In this document: in pieces, positions 34,291-42,913 of the stretch
Position numbering within the stretch: the stretch's first letter is position 1
How the letters are laid out: each line of letters opens with the position of its first letter
Source of the DNA: Solibacteraceae bacterium
Lineage (GTDB): Bacteria; Acidobacteriota; Terriglobia; Bryobacterales; Bryobacteraceae
Length of the DNA: 64,000 bases
Assembly: GCA_026984795.1 (NCBI GenBank)
Contig: JALSRK010000038.1
Span: forward strand, 1-64,000
Reading direction: 5' to 3'
The notes under the pieces: model-generated
What the model saw: only the letters and a program-made list of their open reading frames with translations
Databases searched by the model: none
What the model was told of the DNA's origin: nothing
Made by a program: the position numbers and the translations under genes

Positions 34291-36123
34291 TCATAACAGC
34301 GTGTCCGCCAGCCGGCGGAAGTTCGCCGGCGTCACCAGCTTCACCCGAATCTCCAGCCGGGTGAACCGCCGCAGGGCGTCGTGAAGCTCATCGGTGGGCG
34401 GGTCCGGGCTGGCCAGATGCAGGCTGCCGCGCTCCACCTTCACCGGCAGCACTCTCCACTCCTGCGCGAACCGCGCCGGCAAACTCCGGGCCACCTCCGG
34501 GCGCACCTGCCGGGGCTCGATCCGCTCTACCGGCAGGCCGTGCTGCAGACTCAGCGCTTCGTAGAGCTTCTCCTCCTCGATCCACCCGCCCTCCAGCAGG
34601 TGCTCGGCCAGGTCCTTCCCCGGCGGCGCCGACGTTTTGGCCTCCAGCAGCTCGACGGCCGACAGGTAGCCGGAACCCAGCAAGATCTCCTCGAGCGACC
34701 GCTTCTCGGCCACCAGCGCCGTCCGCGCCGGGTAGGCGTGCTCCGTCTTCACCCACACCAGAGGTTGGTTCCGCCAGACCGCCGCCGCGAAGCTCCACAC
34801 CGCCCGCGCCGTCGCCACCGAGTTCAGCCAGTTCCCGTACAGCAGGCGCAAAGGCGTCCCGCAAGCGAACCGCCACCCGTAGATCCGGGCCACGGAGACC
34901 GTCCGGGCCCCGAGGTGGATCAGTTGCAGCACCGCGTTCACCGTCAACGCCACCCACAGCCAGGGCGCTGCGACCTGCTCCCCAAGCCCCCAAACCCCGC
35001 CGGCCGCCCGCGCCCCCAGCCACGTCCCGGCCCCGTATAGGAACACCAGGTTCGCCAGCACGCTTACCGGATTGCCGACCAGGCTCTTGCGGTCGCGGAA
35101 CAGCCAGTAGCGCTGCCGCCATCCCCCGCGCCAGCCGTGGCGACGCCAAGCCTGCAAGGTAATCCCCGTCACCCAGCGGGATCGCTGCCGCACCGCCTCA
35201 CGGAACCGGCGCGGAAAGTACTCCCGCGTCGCCACCGGACCGCCCCGGCGCATCTGGATCGGCAGGAAGAGCTGCCGGCAGCCCAGCCCATGGAGCCGCA
35301 GCCCGTTCTCGTAATCTTCCGTCAGGCTCGCAGGATCGAAGATCCGGTTCGACTCCGCCCTTGCCAGCCGCTCCAGGCTCTCTCTCCGGTAACCGGTGCC
35401 CACCCCGCATGAGGGAATGAAGCCCCCGAGCGCCTGCCGCGCCGCCAGGTCGATCGTGTGGCAGTGCGCGAAATCGTCGCAATAGAGCCCGTGTGTCCAT
35501 TCCCGCAGCGGGGTCGGCAGCGCCAGCACCGGAACCTGCACCATCCCGTAGTCCCGCGCGAAATAGTTGATCCAGTGCAGCTCGTCCGGGTGGATCAGAT
35601 CCTCGGCGTCATGGATCACCACGATCTCGAACCGGACGGCGTGTTCCTCCTCGTAGAGCAGCATCCGCTGGTAGATCCAGTTCAGGCAGTCGGCCTTCGA
35701 CGTCGGCCCGTCGTGGGGGCATAGAGCCAGGTGGACGTTGCCGTAGCGCCGCTCCAGCGCTCGCACCGCGTCCAGCGTCGCCGCGTCGTTCGGGTACGCT
35801 CCGATGAAGAAGTCGTAGCGGGGATAGCGAAGAGCCGCAATGTTGTGGCTCACCATCTCCCCGATCACCCGGCCTTCCTTCCAGCAAGGGACGAACACGG
35901 CGATGCGGCGCCGCGCAGCGGCCTCCAGCTCTTCGTCCGTGGGGATTCTCACCGGGGAACGTCGCGCCCGCAGGAACACCAGCAGCACGAACAGGTCGTC
36001 CACTCCGCTGATCAGGATCCACACCGCCAAGGCTGCCACCAGGCCGCCTAGCCAGTGGTCCAGGAGGGCCCCAGGGGCGCCGAGAGACACTTCCACGATA
36101 GTGGAGTGGACCGGCGGGGCCAT
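34291..36123 (-). CDS. NfrB-like membrane glycosyltransferase with C-terminal MshEN-like domain
   Basis: The 610-residue protein begins with a membrane helix (about 27-50), followed by a GT2 catalytic domain: VFVPCWKEGRVIGEMV, VIHDAEDLIHPDEL (DxD-like site), LTEDYENGLRL and QRSRWVTGI (QxxRW). Two or three more helices follow (about 345-430). Residues about 500-610 form a domain like MshEN/GSPII_E N-terminal regions (LGSGYLSAVELLEA, EGGWIEEEKLYEALSLQHGL), a known c-di-GMP-binding fold. In E. coli NfrB this layout belongs to a c-di-GMP-controlled exopolysaccharide synthase. GGAGG precedes the ATG. No NfrA-like outer-membrane partner is in view. Confidence 0.9.
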   Translation of the reverse strand: MAPPVHSTIVEVSLGAPGALLDHWLGGLVAALAVWILISGVDDLFVLLVFLRARRSPVRIPTDEELEAAARRRIAVFVPCWKEGRVIGEMVSHNIAALRYPRYDFFIGAYPNDAATLDAVRALERRYGNVHLALCPHDGPTSKADCLNWIYQRMLLYEEEHAVRFEIVVIHDAEDLIHPDELHWINYFARDYGMVQVPVLALPTPLREWTHGLYCDDFAHCHTIDLAARQALGGFIPSCGVGTGYRRESLERLARAESNRIFDPASLTEDYENGLRLHGLGCRQLFLPIQMRRGGPVATREYFPRRFREAVRQRSRWVTGITLQAWRRHGWRGGWRQRYWLFRDRKSLVGNPVSVLANLVFLYGAGTWLGARAAGGVWGLGEQVAAPWLWVALTVNAVLQLIHLGARTVSVARIYGWRFACGTPLRLLYGNWLNSVATARAVWSFAAAVWRNQPLVWVKTEHAYPARTALVAEKRSLEEILLGSGYLSAVELLEAKTSAPPGKDLAEHLLEGGWIEEEKLYEALSLQHGLPVERIEPRQVRPEVARSLPARFAQEWRVLPVKVERGSLHLASPDPPTDELHDALRRFTRLEIRVKLVTPANFRRLADTLL

Positions 36124-36238
36124 GATTCACGCCTCCGGTGTGGGAGAATCTCGTCATGAGACCGCCGCGGTGTCCCGCCGGGCCCCGTTGCCACCCCCGA
36201 ACGCCTGTGGGCGCCTCCCGGCGGCCGGGACAGTTGCG

Positions 36239-37735
36239 ATGATTCTCCGCCTGGCGCTCTTGTGGCTGGCATCGGCTGCGGCTCTGTTTGCTTCCCTCAT
36301 CCTCGACCGCGCCCCGGAAGCCCGCGCCGTCGCCGAAGTCTTCGTCGAAGCCGATGGAATCCGCGTTGAATGGGACGTCCGCTCCGGCCCGCGGCCCGAA
36401 CTGGCCATCCAGCCGGACCGTCCCCGCCGCCCGCACCGGATCAGACTCGCCCCGCCGCCGGAGACCGGCGAGAAGCAGCTCGGCCTCGTCGTCTACCACC
36501 TCGGACTGCCGGTCTCCGACCTCCATTACCTCGCCGCGCCGGAAACGGTCGAACTGGACTGGCGGAACCCCTGGCGCTCCCGCATGGCCGACCCCAAGCT
36601 GCGCCGCGTTTACAGCTCGCCCCTCAGCGTCTTCCTCTACGTGAGTCGCTACCAGGTCCGCGTCGAGGTCGTCGGGCGGCCGGCGGAACTCGGCCTGCCG
36701 GCTCCGGATCCGCAAGGCTTCCGCCGCAAGGTCGAAGGCTTTCTCCAGGGCCGCTGGAGGTTGAGGATCGATGGCCGTGAGTCGTCGCCTGCGCTCGACC
36801 GCTGCGAGTTCCTGGAACGGCGGGTCCGCGCCACGCGCCCCATTCCGGCGCCGTCGGGCGAGCGATTCCGGGCGGCGATCCTGGGAGTCACCTACCGTCT
36901 CCGCCGGGAGGATTATCCGAAAAAGGCCGAGCTCGAATGGAACTACTTCCCGCCCACCGCTCCCCGCATCGTCGCCGCCGTCACCGAAGACGCCTTCCTG
37001 GAGCCGGCCACGCTCACCCCGGAGAACAACACCCTGCGCTGGAGCCGTGCCGCCGCCCCCCGGTCCATCACTACCCCGCCGCCTGTCCCGCCGCCTCCGC
37101 CTCGCTGGTGGCGCTGGATACCCTGGGTCTCCGCGGCCGCCCTGCCGCTGCTGGCCCTGCTCACCCTCCGCCTGTGGAAACGACGGCGGCGCCGCCAAAC
37201 CCTCCGCAGAAGCGAAGCCGCAACCGCCGTGCTGCTCGTCGCCCTCGCCGCCGCCGGCCTGGGCGCGCGGCGTTCGGCCGTCCCTTCCCAGCCGGCGGCG
37301 CGCTACATCGTCCAGGCCCTGCTCGAGAACATCTACCAGGCCGCCGGCCAGCCCACCGAGGAGCGCGTCTACGACGCCCTCGCCCGCTCCATCGCCGGTG
37401 AGTACCTCACCGACGCTTACCTCGAAGTGCGCCGCGAGTTGGAGATCGAGCGCACCGGCGGCGCCCGCATTCGGGTTGCCGAGATCCGCGTGGAAGAAGC
37501 CGAACCCGAGCCCCTCGGCGGCGGCCCCGCTTTCCGCTGTCACGCACGGTGGACCGTGGCCGGCTCCGTCGCCCACTGGGGACACGTCCACTTCCGGCGC
37601 AACCGTTACGAAGGCGTCCTTACCGTCCGCTCCATCGGGGGACGGTGGAAGCTGACCGGCATGGAGCTGACCAACGAGCAGCGAATCGCCGCCCCCGCCT
37701 TCAGCGGCGGTTCTCGAGCTTCTCGATCACCTTGA
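36239..37735 (+). CDS. Membrane protein of unknown function
   Basis: The 498-residue protein has a signal peptide or anchor (ILRLALLWLASAAALFASLI), a long extracytoplasmic beta-rich domain (about 25-275), a proline-rich hinge (TTPPPVPPPPPRWW), two membrane segments (IPWVSAAALPLLALLTLRLW and AATAVLLVALAAAGLGA) and a second soluble domain (about 360-480). I recognise no family. It starts at ATG 36239. It is divergent from the NfrB-like glycosyltransferase, so a role in the same glycan process is possible. Its 3' end overlaps the M28 gene by 35 bases. Confidence 0.72.
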   Translation: MILRLALLWLASAAALFASLILDRAPEARAVAEVFVEADGIRVEWDVRSGPRPELAIQPDRPRRPHRIRLAPPPETGEKQLGLVVYHLGLPVSDLHYLAAPETVELDWRNPWRSRMADPKLRRVYSSPLSVFLYVSRYQVRVEVVGRPAELGLPAPDPQGFRRKVEGFLQGRWRLRIDGRESSPALDRCEFLERRVRATRPIPAPSGERFRAAILGVTYRLRREDYPKKAELEWNYFPPTAPRIVAAVTEDAFLEPATLTPENNTLRWSRAAAPRSITTPPPVPPPPPRWWRWIPWVSAAALPLLALLTLRLWKRRRRRQTLRRSEAATAVLLVALAAAGLGARRSAVPSQPAARYIVQALLENIYQAAGQPTEERVYDALARSIAGEYLTDAYLEVRRELEIERTGGARIRVAEIRVEEAEPEPLGGGPAFRCHARWTVAGSVAHWGHVHFRRNRYEGVLTVRSIGGRWKLTGMELTNEQRIAAPAFSGGSRASRSP

Positions 37736-38576
37736 GCACCACGTTCCCGACAACCTGGAAACTCCGGGCGTCCAGCTTGTCCACGGTGTCCTCGGCCGTG
37801 TGCCAGTAACGGTTCCCCTCGCCGTAGTCGAAGTCGATGAGATCCACCGCCGTTACCCCCAGCCGCAGGAACGGCACGTGATCGTCCTCGACGAAACCCC
37901 GCTCCTCCAGGAAGTGGCGCCCGTAGCCCAGCTCCCGGGCCGTGTTCCAAATCAGGCCCAGCAGCGAAGCCACCGAATAGCCCTCCCGCAGGATTCCCAG
38001 GTCCCGGTCGCCGATCATGTCCACGTTGATCAGCGCCCGGACCCGCTCCAGCCGCCCCTGCCGCCGCCACTTCTCGGCCAGGTTCCGGCTGCCGTACAGC
38101 CCGTCCCGCTCAGACCACTCCCCGAAGGCCTCTTCGCCGTCGAACCAGACCAGACAGACGGTGAGCTTGTGCTCGCGCCCCGCCAGCGCCCGGGCCATTT
38201 CCAGCAGGAACCCGGTAGACGCCCCCCCGTCGTTGGCCCCTACAAAACGGACCCCCTCGATGCGCTTCGTATCGTAGTGGCCGGAGATCACCACCCTCGC
38301 CTCGGACTCACCCGGAAAGCACAGAATGAAGTTCGTCATCCGGATCTTCCCCCGAGGCGTCGCAGCCGTGAACGAGTCCTCCTCCAGTTCACCTTCGGTC
38401 TTGCCCGCCTCCCAGCGGATGAACTCCTGGACCTTCCGGTGCCCCGGGGAGCCCGGATACCGTTCGCCGAACGCCACCACCCTCCGGGTGAGCTCGAGGG
38501 CCGATCCGCCGGAGAAGTCCGCCCCCCCGAGCGCCGCGGCCGCCGCCAGCGTCAGGAGCGCTTCTCGGCCACGCAT
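37701..38576 (-). CDS. M28-family glutaminyl-peptide cyclotransferase-like protein
   Basis: The 291-residue protein has a short signal peptide (MRGREALLTLAAAAALGGA) and an M28 zinc-hydrolase fold: SGHYDTKR (H100, D102), ANDGGASTGFLLEMARAL (D116), FDGEEAF (E149) and RYWHTAEDTVDKL (H259). The set D-E-H with VWHT-like ending and the segment PFLRLGVTAVDLIDF fits the glutaminyl cyclase subgroup better than aminopeptidases; such enzymes make N-terminal pyroglutamate on exported proteins. It is the last gene of a four-gene minus-strand unit and overlaps the upstream methyltransferase by 25 bases. Confidence 0.87.
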   Translation of the reverse strand: MRGREALLTLAAAAALGGADFSGGSALELTRRVVAFGERYPGSPGHRKVQEFIRWEAGKTEGELEEDSFTAATPRGKIRMTNFILCFPGESEARVVISGHYDTKRIEGVRFVGANDGGASTGFLLEMARALAGREHKLTVCLVWFDGEEAFGEWSERDGLYGSRNLAEKWRRQGRLERVRALINVDMIGDRDLGILREGYSVASLLGLIWNTARELGYGRHFLEERGFVEDDHVPFLRLGVTAVDLIDFDYGEGNRYWHTAEDTVDKLDARSFQVVGNVVLKVIEKLENRR

Positions 38577-39241
38577 ACGTACCCCAAAGTCAAGGCCCGC
38601 TCCCGGTCCAGCCCGTCGAGCAGCGGCAGCAGCAGCGCCGGCGGCGCGACCAGCAAGGCGGCGAGCGGCACGAGCAGCGCCGGCACGAAGTTCAACCCGT
38701 AAAAGAGGCGCCGCGACAGCAGGCGGAAGAAACCGCCCATCGGCTCGATCCGCACTACTCGCCCGCCCGCGGCCCGGACCAGATGTTCCACCCCGTGGCG
38801 CGTGTAGCGGTAGTAGTCGTGCGGCGCCTGGTGGATCTCCCAGGCCGCCGGCACGACGAGCAGCAGGCGCCCGCCGGGCTCCAGGATGCGCAACAGCTCC
38901 GCGGCCACCCGCTGCGGCTCGGCCACGTGCTCGAGCGTCACGATGTTCAGGCACCCCCGGAAGCTACCATCGCGGAAGGGAAGCGCCGCCAGGTCTGCCA
39001 CGCAGTCCAGCCGCGAATAGTCCCAGCCCGGATCGCCCACTCCGAGGTCCACCGCCACGTAGCGCTGCCGCCGGAACGCCCCGGCGTGGCGCGTCTCGCC
39101 CGCCCCGGCATCCAGCACCCGGCTCCCCTCCGGCAGTCCGGCGGCCAGCGCCCCCACCGCCTCGTCGATCCGCCGCTCGAAGTCCATCACCCAGCGGCGC
39201 AGGAAGCCCGGTAGCAGGCGCGCCCAGCGGCCGTATCTCAT
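38552..39241 (-). CDS. SAM-dependent class I methyltransferase
   Basis: The 229-residue protein has a SAM-binding Rossmann domain: motif I VLDAGAGETRHAGAF (about 40-54), LPFRDGSFRGCLNIVTLEHV and RILEPGGRLLLVVP. After the catalytic domain comes a hydrophobic stretch (about 180-215, FVPALLVPLAALLVAPPALLLPLL) that probably anchors it to the membrane. The substrate is unknown; the operon context with a GT2 suggests a glycan or lipid-linked sugar. Its ATG overlaps the upstream gene's stop (ATGA). Confidence 0.88.
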   Translation of the reverse strand: MRYGRWARLLPGFLRRWVMDFERRIDEAVGALAAGLPEGSRVLDAGAGETRHAGAFRRQRYVAVDLGVGDPGWDYSRLDCVADLAALPFRDGSFRGCLNIVTLEHVAEPQRVAAELLRILEPGGRLLLVVPAAWEIHQAPHDYYRYTRHGVEHLVRAAGGRVVRIEPMGGFFRLLSRRLFYGLNFVPALLVPLAALLVAPPALLLPLLDGLDRERALTLGYVCVAEKRS

Positions 39242-40236
39242 CGCTTCTTGCGGGCCTCCATCATCACCGTGCTGCCGGCGTGGCACGCCGCTTCGAGCAG
39301 TGCGAACGGAAGCGAGGCCGCTACGAGCAGAAAGTAAAGGCAGTCCTTCGCCAGCTTCCGGCTGGGCGTCTCTTCGGCTCGCCGCACCCGCCGAACCATC
39401 GGGTCCCACTGCGGGGCCAGACTCGTCGCCAGGCCGGCCGGATTGTCCCGCAAGGAAAAATACTTCGTTCGGACCACCTCGAACCCGTTCCGGTCCAGCA
39501 GGATCTCCAGATCCTTCGCCTTGAAGTTCCACAAATGCCGCGGCACGTCCAGGCCCGACCAGTTCTCCCCCAGCAGCAAGAACTGCCAGGAAGCGGCGTT
39601 GGGCACCTGCACGATCAGCCGCCCGTCGGGCTGCAGCAGCCGGTGGGCCGCGCGCAAATAAGAGGCCGGATCGTAGAGGTGTTCCAGCACGTGGAACATG
39701 GTGATCGCGGCGAGGCTTTCGTCGGCGAAGGGCGCATGGCTCAAAGAAGCGCAGACCGTCGGTACCTCGTTGAACTCCCAAGCCACGCCCGCCGCCCCGA
39801 GCGAGAAGTCCAGACCGATCCCTTGCACCCCTTGCTCCCGCATCATCTTCAGAAACAGACCGCCGCCGCAGCCGACATCCAGCAGGGGGCCTTTGGCCGT
39901 CGATCGCGCCAGGGCTTTCCGCACGAACCGGAGGTGGTCCCGAAGCACTGTCCGCCGGTAGAACTCGGCGAACTGCGAGGCGACGTCTTCCTCCGGGACG
40001 TGCCAGTACTCGGGCGGGTAGTAGCGGGGCAGCTCTTGCGGCGTCGGCCGCGGGCAGAGCCGCAACAGATGGCAGGTACGGCATTCCACCACTGCGAACA
40101 GCCGGTCGGTGACGCCATATAACCGGTCTCCGGCCTGGAAAAGCACCCGGCAATCGGCCCCGCCGCAGGCTGGACAGGGCTCCGGCCTTCCCGGTCCCCC
40201 GGCGCCCGCCGGCTGAGCACCGCCCGGCGGGTTCAG
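39238..40236 (-). CDS. SAM-dependent methyltransferase with N-terminal zinc-ribbon-like cysteines
   Basis: The protein has an N-terminal cysteine cluster (CPACGGADC and CRTCHLLRLC) followed by a class I methyltransferase domain (LLDVGCGGGLFLKMM, ITMFHVLEHLYDPASYLRAA, DGRLIVQVPN). This is the common sugar or glycan C/O-methyltransferase layout. No ATG, GTG or TTG fits the expected N-terminus. A CTG at 40236 would overlap the GT2 stop (CTGA) after AGGCGG and give 332 residues; a much longer N-terminus starting inside the GT2 gene is less likely. The start is therefore uncertain, the domain call is not. Confidence 0.85.
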   Translation of the reverse strand: MNPPGGAQPAGAGGPGRPEPCPACGGADCRVLFQAGDRLYGVTDRLFAVVECRTCHLLRLCPRPTPQELPRYYPPEYWHVPEEDVASQFAEFYRRTVLRDHLRFVRKALARSTAKGPLLDVGCGGGLFLKMMREQGVQGIGLDFSLGAAGVAWEFNEVPTVCASLSHAPFADESLAAITMFHVLEHLYDPASYLRAAHRLLQPDGRLIVQVPNAASWQFLLLGENWSGLDVPRHLWNFKAKDLEILLDRNGFEVVRTKYFSLRDNPAGLATSLAPQWDPMVRRVRRAEETPSRKLAKDCLYFLLVAASLPFALLEAACHAGSTVMMEARKKR

Positions 40237-41276
40237 CCCGCCTGAAACGTCAGATCGCGCAGCGGAATCCGGTACCGCATCAGCAGCGCCCGCACCTCCT
40301 TCGGGCTCAGCTTTCGGATCCGCTTCATCTCGCGCCGTTTCCGGAGCATCCGCGGCGCCAGCCACAGCGCCTCCAGATCCCCCTTCAACATCGCCCCCGC
40401 CAGCCGCATCTTGCCGGCCAGCCCGGGAAACCGCTGCGTCTCGCCCTGGTTCCTCCCGGCCGCCACCAGGCCGGCCGCAATCCTCGTGAGGTAGTAGGCG
40501 CCGTTCAGCCATAACAGGCTCCACGGGAACAGCTTCGCCGCGAGCAGCACCCGGTTCCGCTCAATGAGTTCCACCCGCCGGGTCGAGGCCGCGCCCAGCG
40601 TCGAAGCCCGCCGGTGGCGGACCACCGCCTCCGGCACATATAGACACCGCCAGCCGGCGATCCGCGCCCGCAGCCCCAGTTCGGCATCGTCACCGTAGGC
40701 AAAGAAATCCTCGTCAAACCCGCCGATCTCATCCAGCATGCGCCGCCGGTACATCGCCGCGCAACCATCCGGCCAGAGCACTTCCTCCCGCCGGTCGTAT
40801 TGGCCGTTGTCCGGCTCTCCCGTCCCCCGCCCGCGGTTCTGCCCGTCAGGGTAAATCAGGTGCCCCGCCTTGTCGATCCGGGGCGGATCCTCCCAGGTCA
40901 GGATCTTCGATGCGGCCATACCGATCCCCGGATCCTCGAAGGCCCCCAGCAGTGCCTCCAGCCATCCGGGCGACGCCTCGGCGTCGTTGTTCAGGAGGGC
41001 GACGAACGGTTCCTCGGAGGCCGCGATTCCCTGGTTGTTGGCCGCGCAAAAGCCGAGGTTCTCCCGGTTGCGGACGATCTCGAGGTCGAAAGGCGCGGCG
41101 CCGAACTCTCTTTCGGCCGCCTCCGCGGAGCCGTCGGTCGATCCATTGTCCACCAGAACGACCCGGAAACCGGTCACCGTCTGTCCGGCCAGGGATCCTA
41201 GACATCCGCGGAGCAATTCGCGGCGATTGTGATTCACCACGATCACGCTGACGGGCGCTCGCCGCTCAAAATCCAC
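40233..41276 (-). CDS. GT2 family glycosyltransferase, rhamnosyltransferase-like
   Basis: The 347-residue protein is a GT-A fold enzyme: PVSVIVVNHNRRELLRGCL, VLVDNGSTDGS, NRENLGFCAANNQGI, ALLNNDAEASPGW (metal site) and GFDEDFFAYGDDAELGLRAR. It resembles the WbbL-type rhamnosyltransferases that build O-antigen or other surface glycans. The C-terminal 90 residues contain a basic, weakly hydrophobic region that may attach to the membrane. It is the first gene of a unit with two methyltransferases and an M28 enzyme, all coupled by overlaps. Its promoter appears to share a palindromic -10 region with the divergent RodZ-like gene. Confidence 0.92.
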   Translation of the reverse strand: MDFERRAPVSVIVVNHNRRELLRGCLGSLAGQTVTGFRVVLVDNGSTDGSAEAAEREFGAAPFDLEIVRNRENLGFCAANNQGIAASEEPFVALLNNDAEASPGWLEALLGAFEDPGIGMAASKILTWEDPPRIDKAGHLIYPDGQNRGRGTGEPDNGQYDRREEVLWPDGCAAMYRRRMLDEIGGFDEDFFAYGDDAELGLRARIAGWRCLYVPEAVVRHRRASTLGAASTRRVELIERNRVLLAAKLFPWSLLWLNGAYYLTRIAAGLVAAGRNQGETQRFPGLAGKMRLAGAMLKGDLEALWLAPRMLRKRREMKRIRKLSPKEVRALLMRYRIPLRDLTFQAG

Positions 41277-41282
41277 CGACTG

Positions 41283-41292
41283 TATAATTATA
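41283..41292. promoter_or_regulatory. Palindromic -10 region shared by divergent genes
   Basis: TATAATTATA is a perfect palindrome, so a consensus -10 TATAAT can be read on the plus strand (41283-41288, toward the RodZ-like gene) and on the minus strand (41287-41292, toward the GT2 gene). Neither side has a good -35. On the minus side the transcript would start only a few bases before the GT2 ATG. Confidence 0.5.
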
Positions 41293-41317
41293 GCCGCAGG
41301 AATGAGTTAAGGAGGCC

Positions 41318-42205
41318 ATGGCGTCCCCGGGTGAGATCCTCCGCTTGGCGCGCGAGCGTCAGGGCCGTCGGCTCCAGGACGTGGCTGAGGAAATCAAGGT
41401 CAGCCCTCATTACCTCGAAGCCATTGAACAGGGGGACCTGAGCCGCCTGCCCGGGGGGTTCTTCACCCGCAGCTTCGTGCGCCAGTACGCCCGGGCTCTG
41501 TCCATCCCCTCCCACCAGGTCGAAACCGAACTCGAGCAGTGGATTGCCGAAGCCGCCCCGCCCGAGTCTCCCCCTTTGACCCCTCGAACGATGGACGCTG
41601 GCCTCACTCCCATCGTCGAAGTCGTAGCCGGGGCACGGCGACCCCGCAGCCGCATGCTGGGCGCCGTCGCCGCTCTGGTCGCGGTAGCCGGGGCGTGTGC
41701 CGTGGTGTACTCTCTCTGGCTGCAGGAGAGCCTTGCCCCGCCCGAACTCCTACCCCCACCCGCCCGGGAATCCTCGCCCACACCGAACGCCGCCTCCCTG
41801 GCACGGCCGCCGACCCCATCCCCCGCCACCGCCGCCGGGCCACTGACGCAAACCCCGGCTCCGCCCCGCCCCAGGGGCCCCCTCTGGTTCGAGATCTCCG
41901 CTCGGGACACGACCTGGGTCCGGGTGAAGGCGGCCGACGAAACACTGTTCGAAGGAATCTTGGAACCGGGAGAGAAGCGGCGCTTCGAAGGCTTGACCCT
42001 GGCCACGATGCGGGTGGGTAACGCCGGCGGCCTGGAGCTGAGCGTGAACGGGCGATCCATCGGCGCCCTCGGGCCCCCGGGCCACATCCGCATCGTCACT
42101 CTGACCCCGAACCGGACCGAGGTCTCGTCGCCGCGTCCCAGGCAACCTGCCGGCCTCACCCGGGAAGCCCCCGGACCGCCTCAGGGCGAGGAAGGCCCCG
42201 AGTGA
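41318..42205 (+). CDS. rodZ: RodZ-like helix-turn-helix membrane protein
   Basis: The 295-residue protein has an N-terminal HTH_25 domain (GEILRLARERQGRRLQDVAE, residues 5-24, then IKVSPHYLEAIEQGDLSRLP), a single membrane helix (AVAALVAVAGACAVVYSLWL, about 111-132), a proline-rich linker, and a C-terminal DUF4115-like beta domain (WFEISARDTTWVRVKAADE). RodZ links MreB to the cell-wall elongation machinery. AAGGAGG precedes the ATG. No mreB or pbp2 lies nearby, so the RodZ name rests on architecture. It overlaps pgsA by 25 bases, tail to tail. Confidence 0.88.
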   Translation: MASPGEILRLARERQGRRLQDVAEEIKVSPHYLEAIEQGDLSRLPGGFFTRSFVRQYARALSIPSHQVETELEQWIAEAAPPESPPLTPRTMDAGLTPIVEVVAGARRPRSRMLGAVAALVAVAGACAVVYSLWLQESLAPPELLPPPARESSPTPNAASLARPPTPSPATAAGPLTQTPAPPRPRGPLWFEISARDTTWVRVKAADETLFEGILEPGEKRRFEGLTLATMRVGNAGGLELSVNGRSIGALGPPGHIRIVTLTPNRTEVSSPRPRQPAGLTREAPGPPQGEEGPE

Positions 42206-42843
42206 GCCGGCTTGCGCCGCCGTAGTCGCTCCAGCCGTTGCCGCCGTTCGAGCGCGAGCAGCTCGCGCCGCCGCCGGCGCTTCACGCTGTCGTCCACCCG
42301 CCGCCAGAACTTCCGGAAGTAGTCCCCCGCCGACACCACGGCGAACACCACCACACCCCACAGCCAGACATCGGCCACCAGCCGGAGGGACGGCCAATGC
42401 ACGCTCAGCATCACCAGCGCGATGGCCGCCACTTGAGTCACCATCTTCGTCTTGCCCAACTCGCTCGCCCGGATAGTGAATCCCTCCGCCGCCGCAATGC
42501 TGCGCAAGCCCGTTACGGCGAATTCTCGGGCCACGATGATGATGGCGATCCAAGCCGGCACCAGGTGCACCTGTACGAGCGCGATCAAGGCAGCCGAAAT
42601 CAACAGCTTGTCGGCGATGGGATCGAGAAGCGTTCCCACCGTGGTGATCTGCCCCCAGCGGCGCGCCAGATACCCGTCCAGCAGGTCGGTCGTGGCCGCC
42701 GCCAGGAAGATTGCCAGCGCCAGCAACTCGTTCGTGATCTGGACGCCCCCAACCGGAACCCGCAGGTCTTCCTGCACCAGAGCCGCCACCAGCAGCGGCA
42801 CAAAAAAAATGCGCAAGAGGGTGAGCAGGTTGGGTAGATTCAT
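42181..42843 (-). CDS. pgsA: CDP-diacylglycerol-glycerol-3-phosphate 3-phosphatidyltransferase
   Basis: The 220-residue membrane protein carries a perfect CDP-alcohol phosphotransferase motif: D53, D56, G57, A60, R61, G70, D74 and D78 in DLLDGYLARRWGQ and onwards. It makes phosphatidylglycerol phosphate, the first committed step of anionic phospholipids. The N-terminus MNLPNLLTLLRIFFVPLLV is typical of PgsA. The C-terminus has an unusual extra 45-residue arginine-rich tail (VKRRRRRELLALERRQRLE). A TATATT box lies about 10 bases upstream of the ATG on this strand, suggesting a very short leader. Confidence 0.94.
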   Translation of the reverse strand: MNLPNLLTLLRIFFVPLLVAALVQEDLRVPVGGVQITNELLALAIFLAAATTDLLDGYLARRWGQITTVGTLLDPIADKLLISAALIALVQVHLVPAWIAIIIVAREFAVTGLRSIAAAEGFTIRASELGKTKMVTQVAAIALVMLSVHWPSLRLVADVWLWGVVVFAVVSAGDYFRKFWRRVDDSVKRRRRRELLALERRQRLERLRRRKPAHSGPSSP

Positions 42844-42913
42844 TCAGAAGCTACAAATATACCGCAGGAGTCGCCCGGCTTCGGCCGGAACCGGCCTCGG
42901 ATCCCGTCCCGCG

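Noticed and set aside
35609-37591. 660-codon open frame across the NfrB-like gene start and the next gene
   Set aside because: It joins antisense of two genes with clear motifs and starts, and has no domain of its own.
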